Source of the DNA: Lysobacteraceae bacterium NML93-0399
GTDB taxonomy: Bacteria > Pseudomonadota > Gammaproteobacteria > Xanthomonadales > Xanthomonadaceae
Assembly: GCA_002307375.1 (NCBI GenBank)
Contig: NTJI01000002.1
Location: 248,001-312,000, forward strand
DNA length: 64,000 bases
Direction of reading: 5' to 3'
Of this stretch, positions 9,114 through 18,956 are shown one piece after another. The first letter of the stretch is position 1, and each line of letters starts with the position of its first letter. The notes below the pieces were generated by a model. That model ran no database searches. It saw nothing but the letters and a program-made list of their open reading frames with translations, and was not told the DNA's origin. Position numbers and translations under genes: made by a program.

Positions 9114-11306
9114 ATGCGTCAACTCCGTCCTTCCCACCTTTCGAGCTTCCGACCGATGTCCGCCAAGTTCCGTGCTGCCCGGGCAGCCAGCCGTTCCGTT
9201 CACGCCGCCCCTCCGGTCCGCGCACTGCATCCGCGCCGCCCGGCGTGGGCGCTGTCCATCGCGTGCTCCGCGGTCGTCGCCATGCCGGCCTTCGCCGACG
9301 ACACGGCCATCGACCTGGACACGGTCCGCGTCACGGCCCCGATTCCCAAGGACACCGGCACCGCGACCAAGACCGATACGCCGCTGATCGAGGTGCCGCA
9401 GTCGATCTCGATCGTGACCGCGCGCGACCTGCAGGACCGCGGCCTGCACGCCGTCGATGAGGCAATGTGGTACGTCGCCGGCGCCCAGGGTGGCGTCTAC
9501 AGCATGGACACCCGCAGCGAATGGCTGCTGGTGCGCGGCTTCCAGCCGGCGCGCTACCTCGACGGCCTGGCGCTGCCCACCGGTACCTGGAGCGGCCAGA
9601 CCCGCATCGAGCCCTACGGCATGGAGCGGATCGAGGTGCTCAAGGGCCCGGCATCGGTCAACTACGGTGCGATGCCGCCCGGCGGTCTGGTCAACTACGT
9701 GACCAAGCGTCCGACCGCGGACATGGTGAACGAGGTCGAGGTCCAGCTCGGCAGCGATTCGATGAGGCAGGCCGCGTTCGACGTCGGCGGCGCGCTCGGC
9801 GACAGCGGCACCCTGCTCTACCGCCTGACCAGCCTGGCCCGCAACGGCGACAATTTCGTCGATTACATCCACGACGACCGCTACTACTTCGCCCCGGCGC
9901 TGACCTGGACGCCGGACGATGCGACCGAGTTGACCGTGCTGGCGCGCTGGCAGAAGGCCGACACGAAGAACGGCGCGGGCTTCCTGCCGTCGGTCGGCAC
10001 GCTGCTGCCGAATCCGAACGGGCAGATCCGGCCCGGCCTCTACACCGGCGAGCCGAACACCAACGACTACGTGAAGACCGTAGCGTCGATCGGCTACGAC
10101 TTCAGCCACGACTTCGGCGACGGCACCGTATTCCGGCAGAACGTCCGGTACGGGGATTCGAAGGTCGATCCGACCGTCATGGTCGTGCCCTGGGGCTACC
10201 TCGGCGACGACCGCACCCTGTACCGCTACACCTGGTCGATCAAGGAGGACGCCAGGACCTTCGGCATCGACAACAACCTGCAATGGCGCTTCGGCGGCGA
10301 TCGCGTCGAGCACACACTGCTGGCCGGCCTCGACTACCGGCGCCTGAGCAGCGACTACAGCTTCGGCTTCGGCTTCGATGCGACCGGGCTGGATGCCTTC
10401 GAGCCGGTCTACGGCACGATGCCCAGCGTCGTGCCGGTCTTCACCGGCCAGACCCTGCAGACGACCGGCCAGGTGGGCCTGAACCTGCAGGACCAGATCA
10501 AGGTCGGACAGTGGCTGCTGACCCTCGGCGGCCGCCAGGACTGGGTCGGCACCGAGACCAACGGCGAGCGCAAGAGCGACGACAGGTTCTCCGGCCGCGT
10601 CGGCGTGACCTACCTGCTCGACAACGGCCTCGCGCCCTACGTCAGCTGGGGGCAGTCGTTCGAAGTCGTCGGTGGCACCGAAGCACCCGAGCGCGGCGGC
10701 CGGGCCTTCGACCCGACCACCGGCGAGCAGGTCGAGGTGGGCGTGAAGTACCAGCCCGTCGACGGCGACGTGCTGCTCACCGCCGCGGTCTACGAGATCA
10801 AGCAGAACAACGTGAGCGTGATCGATCCCGACCACGCCTCGTACACGATCCAGCAGGGCCAGTACACCTCGCGCGGCGCGGAACTGGAAGGACGCTGGAA
10901 CATCGGCCGCAACTTCAGTCTGTACGGCGCGTATGCCTACATCGACTCGGAGGTGAGCAGGACGACCGAAGCCGCCACGCTCGGCAAGCAGATCCCGCTG
11001 CAGCCCAGGCACAGCGCCTCGCTGGGCGGCGACTACACGATCGCCGCCGGCCCGCTGTCGGGCCTCGGCTTCGGCGCGGGCGTGCGCTACGTCGGCGCGC
11101 ACTACGGCGACGTGGCCAACGAGTGGGAAGCGCCGTCGCACACGCTGTTCGACGCCTCCGCGGATTACGACTTCGGCTACTGGCGCTTCCAGCTCAATGC
11201 GCAGAACCTGACCGACAAGCAGTACGTCAGCACCTGCAATACCGCGGACTGGTGCTACTACGGCTACCCGCGCACGGTCACCGCCACCGCCCGCTACACC
11301 TGGTGA
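9114..11306 (+). CDS. TonB-dependent siderophore receptor
   Basis: This is an outer-membrane gated channel for a ferric siderophore. A long basic N-region leads to a signal peptide (LSIACSAVVAMPAFADD). The mature part begins with a TonB box-like segment (IDLDTVRVTAP), the plug (VPQSISIVTARDLQD; GMERIEVLKGPASVNYG; GGLVNYVTKRP) and a 22-strand barrel ending in the aromatic signature TATARYTW. No N-terminal signalling (STN) domain is present. The plug type is that of FhuA/hydroxamate receptors; the substrate is inferred only. The start could be GTG 9087, ATG 9114 or ATG 9156. A Fur box precedes it and an MFS gene follows 50 bp downstream. Confidence 0.92.
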   Translation: MRQLRPSHLSSFRPMSAKFRAARAASRSVHAAPPVRALHPRRPAWALSIACSAVVAMPAFADDTAIDLDTVRVTAPIPKDTGTATKTDTPLIEVPQSISIVTARDLQDRGLHAVDEAMWYVAGAQGGVYSMDTRSEWLLVRGFQPARYLDGLALPTGTWSGQTRIEPYGMERIEVLKGPASVNYGAMPPGGLVNYVTKRPTADMVNEVEVQLGSDSMRQAAFDVGGALGDSGTLLYRLTSLARNGDNFVDYIHDDRYYFAPALTWTPDDATELTVLARWQKADTKNGAGFLPSVGTLLPNPNGQIRPGLYTGEPNTNDYVKTVASIGYDFSHDFGDGTVFRQNVRYGDSKVDPTVMVVPWGYLGDDRTLYRYTWSIKEDARTFGIDNNLQWRFGGDRVEHTLLAGLDYRRLSSDYSFGFGFDATGLDAFEPVYGTMPSVVPVFTGQTLQTTGQVGLNLQDQIKVGQWLLTLGGRQDWVGTETNGERKSDDRFSGRVGVTYLLDNGLAPYVSWGQSFEVVGGTEAPERGGRAFDPTTGEQVEVGVKYQPVDGDVLLTAAVYEIKQNNVSVIDPDHASYTIQQGQYTSRGAELEGRWNIGRNFSLYGAYAYIDSEVSRTTEAATLGKQIPLQPRHSASLGGDYTIAAGPLSGLGFGAGVRYVGAHYGDVANEWEAPSHTLFDASADYDFGYWRFQLNAQNLTDKQYVSTCNTADWCYYGYPRTVTATARYTW

Positions 11307-11355
11307 GCGGAACGGCGACGACGAGGCCGCGCCGAACGTGTACGACGCGATCGCC

Positions 11356-12639
11356 ATGACCGCAGCCCGGCCCGCGGCGGAAACCTCGCGGGCCGGCATC
11401 GCGACGGTGCTGTTCCTCGGCATCGCCTGCGGCGTGCAGATGAGCGACCGCGGCCTGCAGTCGATCCTGTCACCGGCGATCCGCGCGACCTTCGGCGTCG
11501 GCGACGCGGTGATGGGTGCGCTGCACGGCATCGCCGGCATCCTGATCGCCAGCGCGCTGGCGATCCCGCTGGCGCGGCTGGCCGATCGGCATTCGCGCAA
11601 GCGCATCCTGCTGGCGCTGATCGCCGCCTGGACGCTGCTGACCCTGCTCGGCGCGCTGGCGCCGAACTTTCCGCTGTTCTTCGTCGGGCGCGCGGCCGCC
11701 GGCATCACCGAATTCGCGATGATCCCCATCGTCTACTCGCTGATCCCCGACCTCGTCGGTGAACGCCTGCGCGTGGCCGCCAACCTGACGTTCGCCGCGC
11801 TGATGTCGGTCGGTGCCAGCGCCGGCTTCTATCTCGGTGGCGACCTGCTGCAACTGATGACGGAGCTCGAAGGCAGCGGCTGGCTCGGGCACCTGGCACC
11901 GTGGCGCAGGACGATGGCGCTGCTGGCACTGGCGGGTCTGCCGCTGCTGCTGCTCGGCGCGCTGACGCTGGATCCGCCCCGGCACGCCGACGCGGGCGAT
12001 CCGGCCTCCCCGGCCTCGCTCGCCGGCTTCGTCCGCAGCCACCTGCGCCAGGTGCTGCTGTTCCTGGGCGCCGCGGGCGGCGTTGCGATCGCGGTGCAGG
12101 CGGTGGTGCCGATGATCGCGATGGCGCTGGACCGCCGTTACGCCGCCGACCTCGGCGCAGTCGGCCACACCCTCGGCGTGCTGACGCTGATCGGCACGAT
12201 GGTCAGCCTGCCGATCGCGTGGATCGTGGACCGGACCCTGTCCGGCCGCATGGGCCTGCGCGCGCGGCCGGCGCTGATGGGCGCAGCGACCGCGGTCGCG
12301 GTGCCGTGCGCGGCGCTGCTGGCGTTCGCGCCGTCGCCATCGGCCGCACTGGCGCTGACCGGCGCGCTCCTGCTGACGACCTGCATCGCCAACGCGCTGC
12401 TGCCGACGATGCTGCAGGATCTCGCGCCGGTCGCACTCCGCGCCCGCGCCTTCGCCGGCTACAGCTTTCTGATCGCGGCGTTCTGCGCATTGGGTCCGCT
12501 GCTGGCCGGCGGCATCTCGCAATACCTGCTGGCGAACGACCTGCTGTCGGCGATCTCGCTGGCTTCGGTGCCGGCGATGGCGCTGACGCTGGTCTGCACC
12601 CTGCTGTGGTGCCTGCAACGCGCGCCGTCGCCCGGCTGA
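11356..12639 (+). CDS. MFS transporter, probable partner of the siderophore receptor
   Basis: This is a hydrophobic protein of about 427 residues with 12 predicted membrane segments. It carries the MFS loop signature between TM2 and TM3 (ARLADRHSRKRIL) and a second copy-like loop around DRTLSGRMGLRARP. Position directly behind a Fur-controlled siderophore receptor suggests inner-membrane passage of the ferri-siderophore or export of a siderophore. The sequence alone does not decide the direction. A GTG at 11338 is an alternative start. Confidence 0.8.
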   Translation: MTAARPAAETSRAGIATVLFLGIACGVQMSDRGLQSILSPAIRATFGVGDAVMGALHGIAGILIASALAIPLARLADRHSRKRILLALIAAWTLLTLLGALAPNFPLFFVGRAAAGITEFAMIPIVYSLIPDLVGERLRVAANLTFAALMSVGASAGFYLGGDLLQLMTELEGSGWLGHLAPWRRTMALLALAGLPLLLLGALTLDPPRHADAGDPASPASLAGFVRSHLRQVLLFLGAAGGVAIAVQAVVPMIAMALDRRYAADLGAVGHTLGVLTLIGTMVSLPIAWIVDRTLSGRMGLRARPALMGAATAVAVPCAALLAFAPSPSAALALTGALLLTTCIANALLPTMLQDLAPVALRARAFAGYSFLIAAFCALGPLLAGGISQYLLANDLLSAISLASVPAMALTLVCTLLWCLQRAPSPG

Positions 12640-12697
12640 ACGCTGGTAGCCCGCGGGGGCATGGCATGATCGTGCCGTTTTCTTCCGCACACATGCG

Positions 12698-13735
12698 ATG
12701 ACGATCAAGGGCAAACCGACTTCGCTGGACATCGCGCACCTGGCCGGCGTTTCGCAGCCGACCGTCTCGCGGGCGTTGCGCGGGCATCCGTCGGTGAATC
12801 CCGAGACCCGCGAACGCATCCTCGGCATCGCACGCGATCTCAACTACAAGGTCGACAAGAACGCCTCGAACCTGCGCCGCCAGCAGTCGGGCACGCTGGC
12901 GCTGCTGCTGTTCGAGGATCCGACCAGCGACCAGTCGCACATCAATCCCTTCTTCCTGCCGATGCTCGGCTCGATCACCCGCGCCTGCGCGCGTCACGGG
13001 CAGGACCTGCTGATCTCGTTCCAGCAGCTCTCCGACGACTGGCACGCCGACTACGGCGACAGCCACAAGGCCGACGGCCTGATCCTGCTCGGCTACGGCG
13101 ACTATCTCGCCTACCAGGGCAAGCTGCGCACGCTGGTCGAACAGGGCACGCAGTTTGTGCGCTGGGGGGCGGTGCTGCCCGAGCAGCCGGGCATCTCGAT
13201 CGGTTGCGACAACGCCGGCGGCGGTGCGCTGGTCGGCGCGCATCTGGCCGACCTGGGGCATCGCCGCATCGCGTTCCTCGGTGATGCGTCCAGCCGCTAT
13301 CCGGAATTCCTCGACCGCTGGCTCGGCTGCGAGTCGGCGTTGCAGCGGCACGGACTGCCGATGGAACGCGTGCTGCAGGTCGATGCAGAGAGCGCCGAGG
13401 ATTCCGGCCACGCGGCAGCCACCGAACTGCTGCGGCGCGGGCTGCCCTTCGATGCGGTGTTCGCGGCCAGCGACCTGATCGCGATCGGCGCGATGCGCGC
13501 GTTCGCCGAGCACGGCCTGCGGATGCCCGAGGACATCGCGATCGCCGGCTTCGACGACATTCCCGCCGCGCGCATGACCACGCCCGCGCTGACCACGGTG
13601 GTCCAGGACACGCTGACGGCCGGCGAACTTCTGGTCGACACGCTGATGCGGCTGATCGTCGGCGAGCCTGCGGAAAGCCTGCGGATGCCGACGACGCTGG
13701 TGGTGCGCGACTCGACGGGCGCCGGACACCCGTAG
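12698..13735 (+). CDS. LacI-family regulator of the maltodextrin genes
   Basis: This 345-residue repressor has an N-terminal LacI helix-turn-helix (TSLDIAHLAGVSQPTVSRAL, hinge helix near NASNLRRQQ) and a periplasmic-binding-protein-like sensor domain ending with the typical TTLVVRDST. It stands at the head of a GH13/MFS/TonB-receptor cluster. Identical 15-bp operator-like palindromes lie before the alpha-glucosidase/MFS pair and the second TonB receptor, so a maltose or maltodextrin-responsive repressor is the best inference. No copy of that site precedes lacI itself. Confidence 0.88.
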   Translation: MTIKGKPTSLDIAHLAGVSQPTVSRALRGHPSVNPETRERILGIARDLNYKVDKNASNLRRQQSGTLALLLFEDPTSDQSHINPFFLPMLGSITRACARHGQDLLISFQQLSDDWHADYGDSHKADGLILLGYGDYLAYQGKLRTLVEQGTQFVRWGAVLPEQPGISIGCDNAGGGALVGAHLADLGHRRIAFLGDASSRYPEFLDRWLGCESALQRHGLPMERVLQVDAESAEDSGHAAATELLRRGLPFDAVFAASDLIAIGAMRAFAEHGLRMPEDIAIAGFDDIPAARMTTPALTTVVQDTLTAGELLVDTLMRLIVGEPAESLRMPTTLVVRDSTGAGHP

Positions 13736-13790
13736 GCACGCACTCGCGCGCGATGGGCGCTTCGCGCGCAAGCGCGCTCCTGCAGGAGAT
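13736..13790. repeat. REP-like palindromic repeat
   Basis: The stretch contains CTCGCGCGCGATGGGCG and, inverted, CGCGCGCAAGCGCGCTCCTG. It belongs to the same family as the elements near 6048 and 21833 and lies between the convergent lacI and alpha-amylase genes. Confidence 0.75.
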
Positions 13791-13845
13791 ATGCGCCGGG
13801 CGAAGGCCTTTCGGACGCGCGCGATGTGGCGTTACCGGTAGAACC

Positions 13846-15573
13846 TCAACGCGCGTCGGGACCGCCCAGGCGGGCGGCCATCGATGCCTGCAGGCGCGTG
13901 CGCAAAGCCGGGGCCGAGGGCACGCCGTCGCGCAGCAGCACGCGCACACCATGTGCCGGCACGTCGAGGTGCAACCCGCCGCGCGCATGCACCGTGGCGC
14001 CGTCGAAGCCGTCGCGCCAGGCCCCGTCGTCGATGTCGGCCGCGGCCAGCGACGCCTTCCACGGCGCATCGCCCTTGTTGAGCAGCACCAGCGCGGTCTG
14101 GCGCACATCGTCGTCGAGCACGCGATAGAACACCGCGTGGTCGCCCTGCAGCCGCAGCGGCAGCTGCAACCCGCGCTGCAGCGCCGGCGCGTCCCGCCGC
14201 AAGGTCGCGATGCGGGTCAGAGCGGCATGGATCGGCGTGCCGACACCGGCATCGACCCGCTCCTGCCCGTAGTACGCGCGGTTGCCGGCATGCTCGGCAC
14301 GCCCGCGCATGAAGCCGGTTTCCGAACCGTAGTAGACGACCGGGATGCCGCGCGCGGTGAACAGCCAGTTGTGCGCGTCGATGAAGCCCGTATCGCTGGC
14401 GTCCATGCGCGGCATGTCGTGGTTGTCGTAGAACGTCGCCAGGTCGTAGGGATTCGCGTACGGACCGCGCTCGAGGTGCAGCGCCGGCGCCAGTCGCTCG
14501 AAACCCTGGCCGCCGGCGAAGACCTCGTCCATCGCCTGCTTCATCGGGAAGTCGAGCACGCTGATGCCGCCGTTCGCGGCCCAGGTGTGCTCGGCGATCC
14601 TCGCCGCGTCGTAGTCGAAGGCTTCGCCGAACATGAAGAAGCCCGGATGCTGCCCGCGGATGCGGTCGGCGAAGCGCTTCCAGAAGTCGTGCGGCATCCA
14701 CGCGATGGTGTCGATCCGGAATGCGTCGGCGCCCTGTCCGATCCAGTGTTCGTAGGCGCCGGCAAGGTATTCGAACACCGCCGGGTTGGCCGCGTCGAAA
14801 TCCGACAGCTGCGCGAGGTTGCCGTCGAAGATCGAACCGTCCTTCGCATCGACCGGGCCGGTCGGATTGTAGAACGCGTGCAGCGGATTGCCCGTCGGAT
14901 CCAGCTGCTGCGGCGGCAGGTTCTGGTGGTCGGCGATCAACTGCCCGTCGGCATCGAAGATCTGCCCGAAACCGGGCTGCACGACCGGCATCGTCCACGC
15001 CGGCGAGCCGTGGTTGCCGACGATGTCGAGCACGGTCTTCAGACCAGCGGCGCGCATGCCGTCGGTGAACGCGCGGAAGTCCAGATCCGCGCTCGGCAGG
15101 TGCTCGTCGACCGTGTAGAAGTTGGTGCCCCAATAACCGTGATAGCCGGTCTTGCCGCGGTCGGTCAGCGAACTGCCGCAGGAGATCGCATCGCCGCCGG
15201 TGAAGGCCTCGTCCGGGTTGTCGACGATCGGCGTGATCCAGACCGCGCCGAAGCCCATGTCGCGGATGTAGCCGGCGTTGTCGAGCACGCCGCGGAAATC
15301 GCCGCCGAGATAGCCGATGTTGCCGTCGATGCCGTCCGGACAGCGCACCGGGATGTCGAACGTGCGCTGCGCGCCGTCCTGCTCGCGCTGGTCGTTGGCC
15401 GGGTCGCCGTTGACGAAGCGGTCGGTGACGACGAAGTAGACCGCGTGCGCGGCGAACGGCTCCTGCGTGCCGTACAGCGCGAGGTCCGCGTCCGCCGCGT
15501 CGCGCGCACCTCCGCCCTGGCTGCAGGCCGCGCACAGCAGCGCGGCGATGGCGACGGTCAAAGGTCGATGCAT
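13846..15573 (-). CDS. Extracytoplasmic GH13 alpha-amylase
   Basis: This enzyme is predicted to hydrolyse alpha-1,4-glucans. The ATG at 15573 follows GGAG at 7 nt and gives 575 residues with a signal sequence ending LLCAACSQGGG. The cysteine resembles a lipobox, although the -3 position is C rather than L. All four GH13 regions are present: region I DIVGNH, region II ADAFRIDT (nucleophile Asp), region III MFGEAF (acid Glu), region IV FYDNHD. The N-terminal VYFVVTDRFVNGDPAN and GYHGYWGTNF are typical of secreted bacterial amylases/cyclomaltodextrinases. It is 20 bp downstream of the sugar MFS gene and probably co-transcribed. Confidence 0.93.
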   Translation of the reverse strand: MHRPLTVAIAALLCAACSQGGGARDAADADLALYGTQEPFAAHAVYFVVTDRFVNGDPANDQREQDGAQRTFDIPVRCPDGIDGNIGYLGGDFRGVLDNAGYIRDMGFGAVWITPIVDNPDEAFTGGDAISCGSSLTDRGKTGYHGYWGTNFYTVDEHLPSADLDFRAFTDGMRAAGLKTVLDIVGNHGSPAWTMPVVQPGFGQIFDADGQLIADHQNLPPQQLDPTGNPLHAFYNPTGPVDAKDGSIFDGNLAQLSDFDAANPAVFEYLAGAYEHWIGQGADAFRIDTIAWMPHDFWKRFADRIRGQHPGFFMFGEAFDYDAARIAEHTWAANGGISVLDFPMKQAMDEVFAGGQGFERLAPALHLERGPYANPYDLATFYDNHDMPRMDASDTGFIDAHNWLFTARGIPVVYYGSETGFMRGRAEHAGNRAYYGQERVDAGVGTPIHAALTRIATLRRDAPALQRGLQLPLRLQGDHAVFYRVLDDDVRQTALVLLNKGDAPWKASLAAADIDDGAWRDGFDGATVHARGGLHLDVPAHGVRVLLRDGVPSAPALRTRLQASMAARLGGPDAR

Positions 15574-15592
15574 GCGGAAACTCCGTTCGGGA

Positions 15593-17095
15593 TCAAGGCG
15601 ATACGGCCACGCCGGCGCGTTCGGACGACGGCCGCGCGACGCGCAGCACGCAAAGGCCGGCGACCGCGAGGCTGACGCCACCGAGCATCAGCACGCGCAT
15701 CGGCTCGCCGTCGAACACGCGCCCGAGCAGGAAGCCGAGCGTGCTGACCGCGACCAGCTGCGGGATGACGATGAAGAAGTTGAAGATGCCCATGTACACG
15801 CCCATCTTCGCGGCCGGCAGGCGGTCGGACAGCAGCGCATACGGCAGCGACAGGATCGACGCCCAGGCGAAGCCGACGCCGACCATCGACAGCAGCAGCC
15901 ACTGCGGATCGCGGACGAAGGCGATCGACACCAGGCCCGCGGCGCCGAGGAACAGGTTGACCAGATGGGTCATGCGCAGGCCGAGCCGGCGCGCCATGAA
16001 CGGAATCGCGACTGCGGCCAGCGCCGCGAAGCCGTTGTAGGCCGCGAACAGCACGCCGACCCAGTTCGCGCCGTCGTTGTACGCGGCCGACTGCGGATCG
16101 GTGCTGCCGTAGTGCACCTGCGCGACCGCCGCGGTGGTGTAGATCCACATCGCGAACAGGCCGAACCACGAGAAGAACTGCACGACCGCGAGCTGGCGCA
16201 TCGCGTCGGGCATCGCGTGCAGATCGCTGGCGATCGTCGCCAGCATGCGCTGCGGCGCGAGCCGCGCGGCGACCAGTCGGAGCACGCCGTAGCCCAGCGG
16301 CAGGCCCGCGAGCACGTAGAGCATGCGGTCCCAGCCGAACGTGTACACCAGCACGACGCCGGCGATGCCGGCCAGCAGCCACGGCATGCCGCCACCCGCG
16401 TGCGGCACCGGCGCGTCCGGAGGCGGCAATGCACCGGCCGGTTCGGCGTCGTCGAATGCGGCCAGCACCTCCGGCGGATATTCGCGCGTGCGCAGCACCG
16501 TCCACAGCACCGCGAGCAGCAGCACCGCGCCGCCGAAGTAGAACGCATAGCGCACCGTGTCCGGCACCTCGCCAGGCCCGGCGGTGTTGGCGACGCCGAA
16601 CTTCGCCAGCACGAACGGCAGCGCGCTGGCGACGACCGAGCCGAGGCCGATGAAGAAGCTCTGCATCGCGTAGCCGGTCGGCCGCTGCGGCGGCGCCAGC
16701 TGGTCGCCGACGAACGCGCGGAACGGCTCCATCGACACGTTGAGCGAGGCGTCGAGCACCCACAGCGTGCCGGCGGCGATCCACAGCTCGGGCGAGTTCG
16801 GCATCACCAGCAGCGCGGCGGTGGAGAAGATCGCGCCCCACAGGAAGTACGGGCGGCGGCGGCCGAGGCGCGTCCAGGTGCGGTCGGAGAAGTAGCCGAT
16901 CACCGGCTGCACCAGCAGGCCGGTCAGGGGCGCTGCGATCCACAGGCCGGGCACCTGTTCCATGTCCGCGCCGAGTGTCTGGAAGATGCGGCTGACGTTG
17001 GCGTTCTGCAGGGCGAATCCGAACTGGATACCCAGAAAGCCGAAGCACATGTTCCAGATCTGCCAGAACGACAGTGGCGGTTTCGTATTGCGCAT
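15593..17095 (-). CDS. Sugar:H+ symporter, MFS/SLC45-type (maltose/maltodextrin)
   Basis: This 500-residue inner-membrane protein has 12 predicted segments. The start MRNTKPPLSFWQIWNMCFGF is chosen because it follows a strong ribosome site (GGGAGGGGAG) and matches this group. Key features are NxRxxxPLTGLLVQPVIGYFSD-like loop elements and RLGRRRPYFLWG, typical of the glycoside-pentoside-hexuronide/SLC45 sucrose-maltose group. It is divergent from the alpha-glucosidase, with the predicted operator between them, and is followed by the amylase. Maltose or maltodextrin import is inferred from context. Confidence 0.88.
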   Translation of the reverse strand: MRNTKPPLSFWQIWNMCFGFLGIQFGFALQNANVSRIFQTLGADMEQVPGLWIAAPLTGLLVQPVIGYFSDRTWTRLGRRRPYFLWGAIFSTAALLVMPNSPELWIAAGTLWVLDASLNVSMEPFRAFVGDQLAPPQRPTGYAMQSFFIGLGSVVASALPFVLAKFGVANTAGPGEVPDTVRYAFYFGGAVLLLAVLWTVLRTREYPPEVLAAFDDAEPAGALPPPDAPVPHAGGGMPWLLAGIAGVVLVYTFGWDRMLYVLAGLPLGYGVLRLVAARLAPQRMLATIASDLHAMPDAMRQLAVVQFFSWFGLFAMWIYTTAAVAQVHYGSTDPQSAAYNDGANWVGVLFAAYNGFAALAAVAIPFMARRLGLRMTHLVNLFLGAAGLVSIAFVRDPQWLLLSMVGVGFAWASILSLPYALLSDRLPAAKMGVYMGIFNFFIVIPQLVAVSTLGFLLGRVFDGEPMRVLMLGGVSLAVAGLCVLRVARPSSERAGVAVSP

Positions 17096-17187
17096 GTGCT
17101 GCGACTCCCCTCCCAAGGACCGCTGCGCCGTCGCGGCAGTGCGAGGGCGGACCCATGGTAGCGAGCAGCCGCTCGACGGCCACGACC

Positions 17188-17202
17188 TGCATACGTATTC
17201 AT
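17188..17202. promoter_or_regulatory. LacI-type operator between MFS and alpha-glucosidase
   Basis: TGCATACGTATTCAT has the central ATACGTAT palindrome with the CG core typical of LacI-family operators. Its exact reverse complement occurs upstream of the TonB receptor at 22957. On the MFS side it stands 38 bp before a TACCATGG element that is placed almost identically before the receptor. Confidence 0.75.
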
Positions 17203-17295
17203 CGCATGCGCCAGCACCGCACGCTTCCGCATGCGCCGCGGCATGCACTAACGTCGCATCGCGTCGCGCACCGCGGCGGGGAGGCGAGACGAACG

Positions 17296-18915
17296 ATGGC
17301 GAACAACCCGTGGTGGCGCGGTGCGGTGATCTACCAGATCTATCCGCGCAGCTTCATGGACAGCGACGGCGACGGCATCGGCGATCTGCCGGGCATCATC
17401 GACCGGCTCGACCATGTGGCGCAGCTGGGCGTGGACGCGATCTGGGTGTCGCCGTTCTTCCGCTCGCCGATGCACGACTACGGCTACGACATCGCCGACC
17501 AGTGCGACGTCGATCCGATGTTCGGCACGCTGGCCGATTTCGACGCCCTGCTCGCCAAGGCGCATGGCCTCGGCCTGAAGGTGATGATCGACCAGGTGTT
17601 CAGCCACACCTCGAACGAACACGCCTGGTTCCAGGAAAGCCGCGCCTCGCGCGACAACCCCAAGGCCGACTGGTACGTCTGGGCCGATGCGAAGCCCGAC
17701 GGCACGCCGCCGAACAACTGGCTGTCGATCTTCGGCGGCCCGGCGTGGAAGTGGGAACCGCGGCGCCGGCAGTACTACCTGCACAACTTCCTGTCGAGCC
17801 AGCCGGACCTGAACTTCCACCACCCGGACGTGCAGCAGGCCACGCTCGACTACGTGCGCTTCTGGCTCGACCGCGGCGTCGACGGCTTCCGCCTGGACTC
17901 GATCAACTTCTGCTTCCACGACGCGCAGCTGCGCGACAACCCGGCCAAGCCCGAGGATCTGCGCGTCGGCCGCGGCTTCTCGCCGGACAATCCGTACGCG
18001 TTCCAGTACCACTGGTACAACAACACGCAGCCGGAAAACATCGGCTTCATCGAGCAGCTGCGCACGCTGATGGACGGCTATGCGGACGTCGCCGCGCTCG
18101 GCGAGATCTCGTCCGAGGATTCGCTGGCCACCACCGCCGAATACACCAGCGCCGGCCGCCTGCACATGGGCTACAGCTTCGAACTGCTGGTCGACGACTT
18201 CAGCGCCGGCTACATCCGTGACACCGTCGAGCGCCTCGAAGCGGCGATGACCGACGGCTGGCCGTGCTGGGCGATCTCCAACCACGACGTGCAGCGTGCG
18301 GTGACGCGTTGGGGCGGCGCGGAGGCCAGCGACGACTTCGCCAAGCAGATGGTGGGCCTGGTCTGTTCGCTGCGCGGCTCGGTGTGCTTGTACCAGGGCG
18401 AGGAGCTGGGTCTGCCGGAAGCGGACGTGCCGTTCGAGAAGCTGCGCGACCCCTACGGCATCACGTTCTGGCCGAACTTCAAGGGCCGCGACGGCTGCCG
18501 CACGCCGATGCCGTGGTCCGACGGCGCAGGCGCGGGCTTCACGAGCGGCGAGCCGTGGCTGCCGATTCCGGATGCGCACCGCGCGCGCAGCGTGGAAGCG
18601 CAGGAAGCCGACGAGGCCTCGGTGCTTGCGGCCGCGCGTCGCTTCCTGCACTGGCGGCGCGCGCAGCCGGCGCTGGTGTCGGGCGACCAGCGGTTCCTGG
18701 ATGCGCCCGAGCCGGTGCTCGCGTTCGTGCGCGACGACGGGGTCGGGCGCGTGCTGGTCGTGTTCAACCTGTCCGGTGAAACGGTGCGGTGGACCTTGCC
18801 GAACGAGTTCGCGGATATGCGTGCGCTGGATGGCCATGGGTTGCCGGCCGGCACGCTCGACGGCGCGTTGCTGACGTTGCCGCCGCATGCGGCAGTTTTC
18901 GCCGAGATTGGCTGA
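17296..18915 (+). CDS. GH13 alpha-glucosidase, cytoplasmic
   Basis: This 539-residue enzyme without a signal peptide cleaves maltose and short maltodextrins to glucose. The ATG at 17296 follows GGGGAGGCGAG, and the protein begins NPWWRGAVIYQIYPRSF, the usual start of this family. GH13 regions seen are MIDQVFSHTS (I), DGFRLDS (II, nucleophile), LGEIS (III, acid/base) and ISNHDVQR (IV). The region I Ser in place of Asn is common in this group. A C-terminal beta domain follows. Upstream lies the LacI-type operator. It should process sugars brought in by the divergent MFS. Confidence 0.93.
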   Translation: MANNPWWRGAVIYQIYPRSFMDSDGDGIGDLPGIIDRLDHVAQLGVDAIWVSPFFRSPMHDYGYDIADQCDVDPMFGTLADFDALLAKAHGLGLKVMIDQVFSHTSNEHAWFQESRASRDNPKADWYVWADAKPDGTPPNNWLSIFGGPAWKWEPRRRQYYLHNFLSSQPDLNFHHPDVQQATLDYVRFWLDRGVDGFRLDSINFCFHDAQLRDNPAKPEDLRVGRGFSPDNPYAFQYHWYNNTQPENIGFIEQLRTLMDGYADVAALGEISSEDSLATTAEYTSAGRLHMGYSFELLVDDFSAGYIRDTVERLEAAMTDGWPCWAISNHDVQRAVTRWGGAEASDDFAKQMVGLVCSLRGSVCLYQGEELGLPEADVPFEKLRDPYGITFWPNFKGRDGCRTPMPWSDGAGAGFTSGEPWLPIPDAHRARSVEAQEADEASVLAAARRFLHWRRAQPALVSGDQRFLDAPEPVLAFVRDDGVGRVLVVFNLSGETVRWTLPNEFADMRALDGHGLPAGTLDGALLTLPPHAAVFAEIG

Positions 18916-18950
18916 TGCCGGTCAGCGCGCCCCCCGCCACCGGCATTTTT
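18915..18950 (+). terminator. Terminator after the alpha-glucosidase
   Basis: ATGCCGGT and ACCGGCAT form an 8-bp stem followed by TTTTT, overlapping the stop codon region of the alpha-glucosidase. It separates that gene from the pullulanase. Confidence 0.8.
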
Positions 18951-18956
18951 ACGTTC

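Noticed and set aside
8913-11729. 938-codon minus-strand frame opposite the siderophore receptor
   Set aside because: Antisense shadow with low-complexity composition; the plus-strand receptor explains the stretch.
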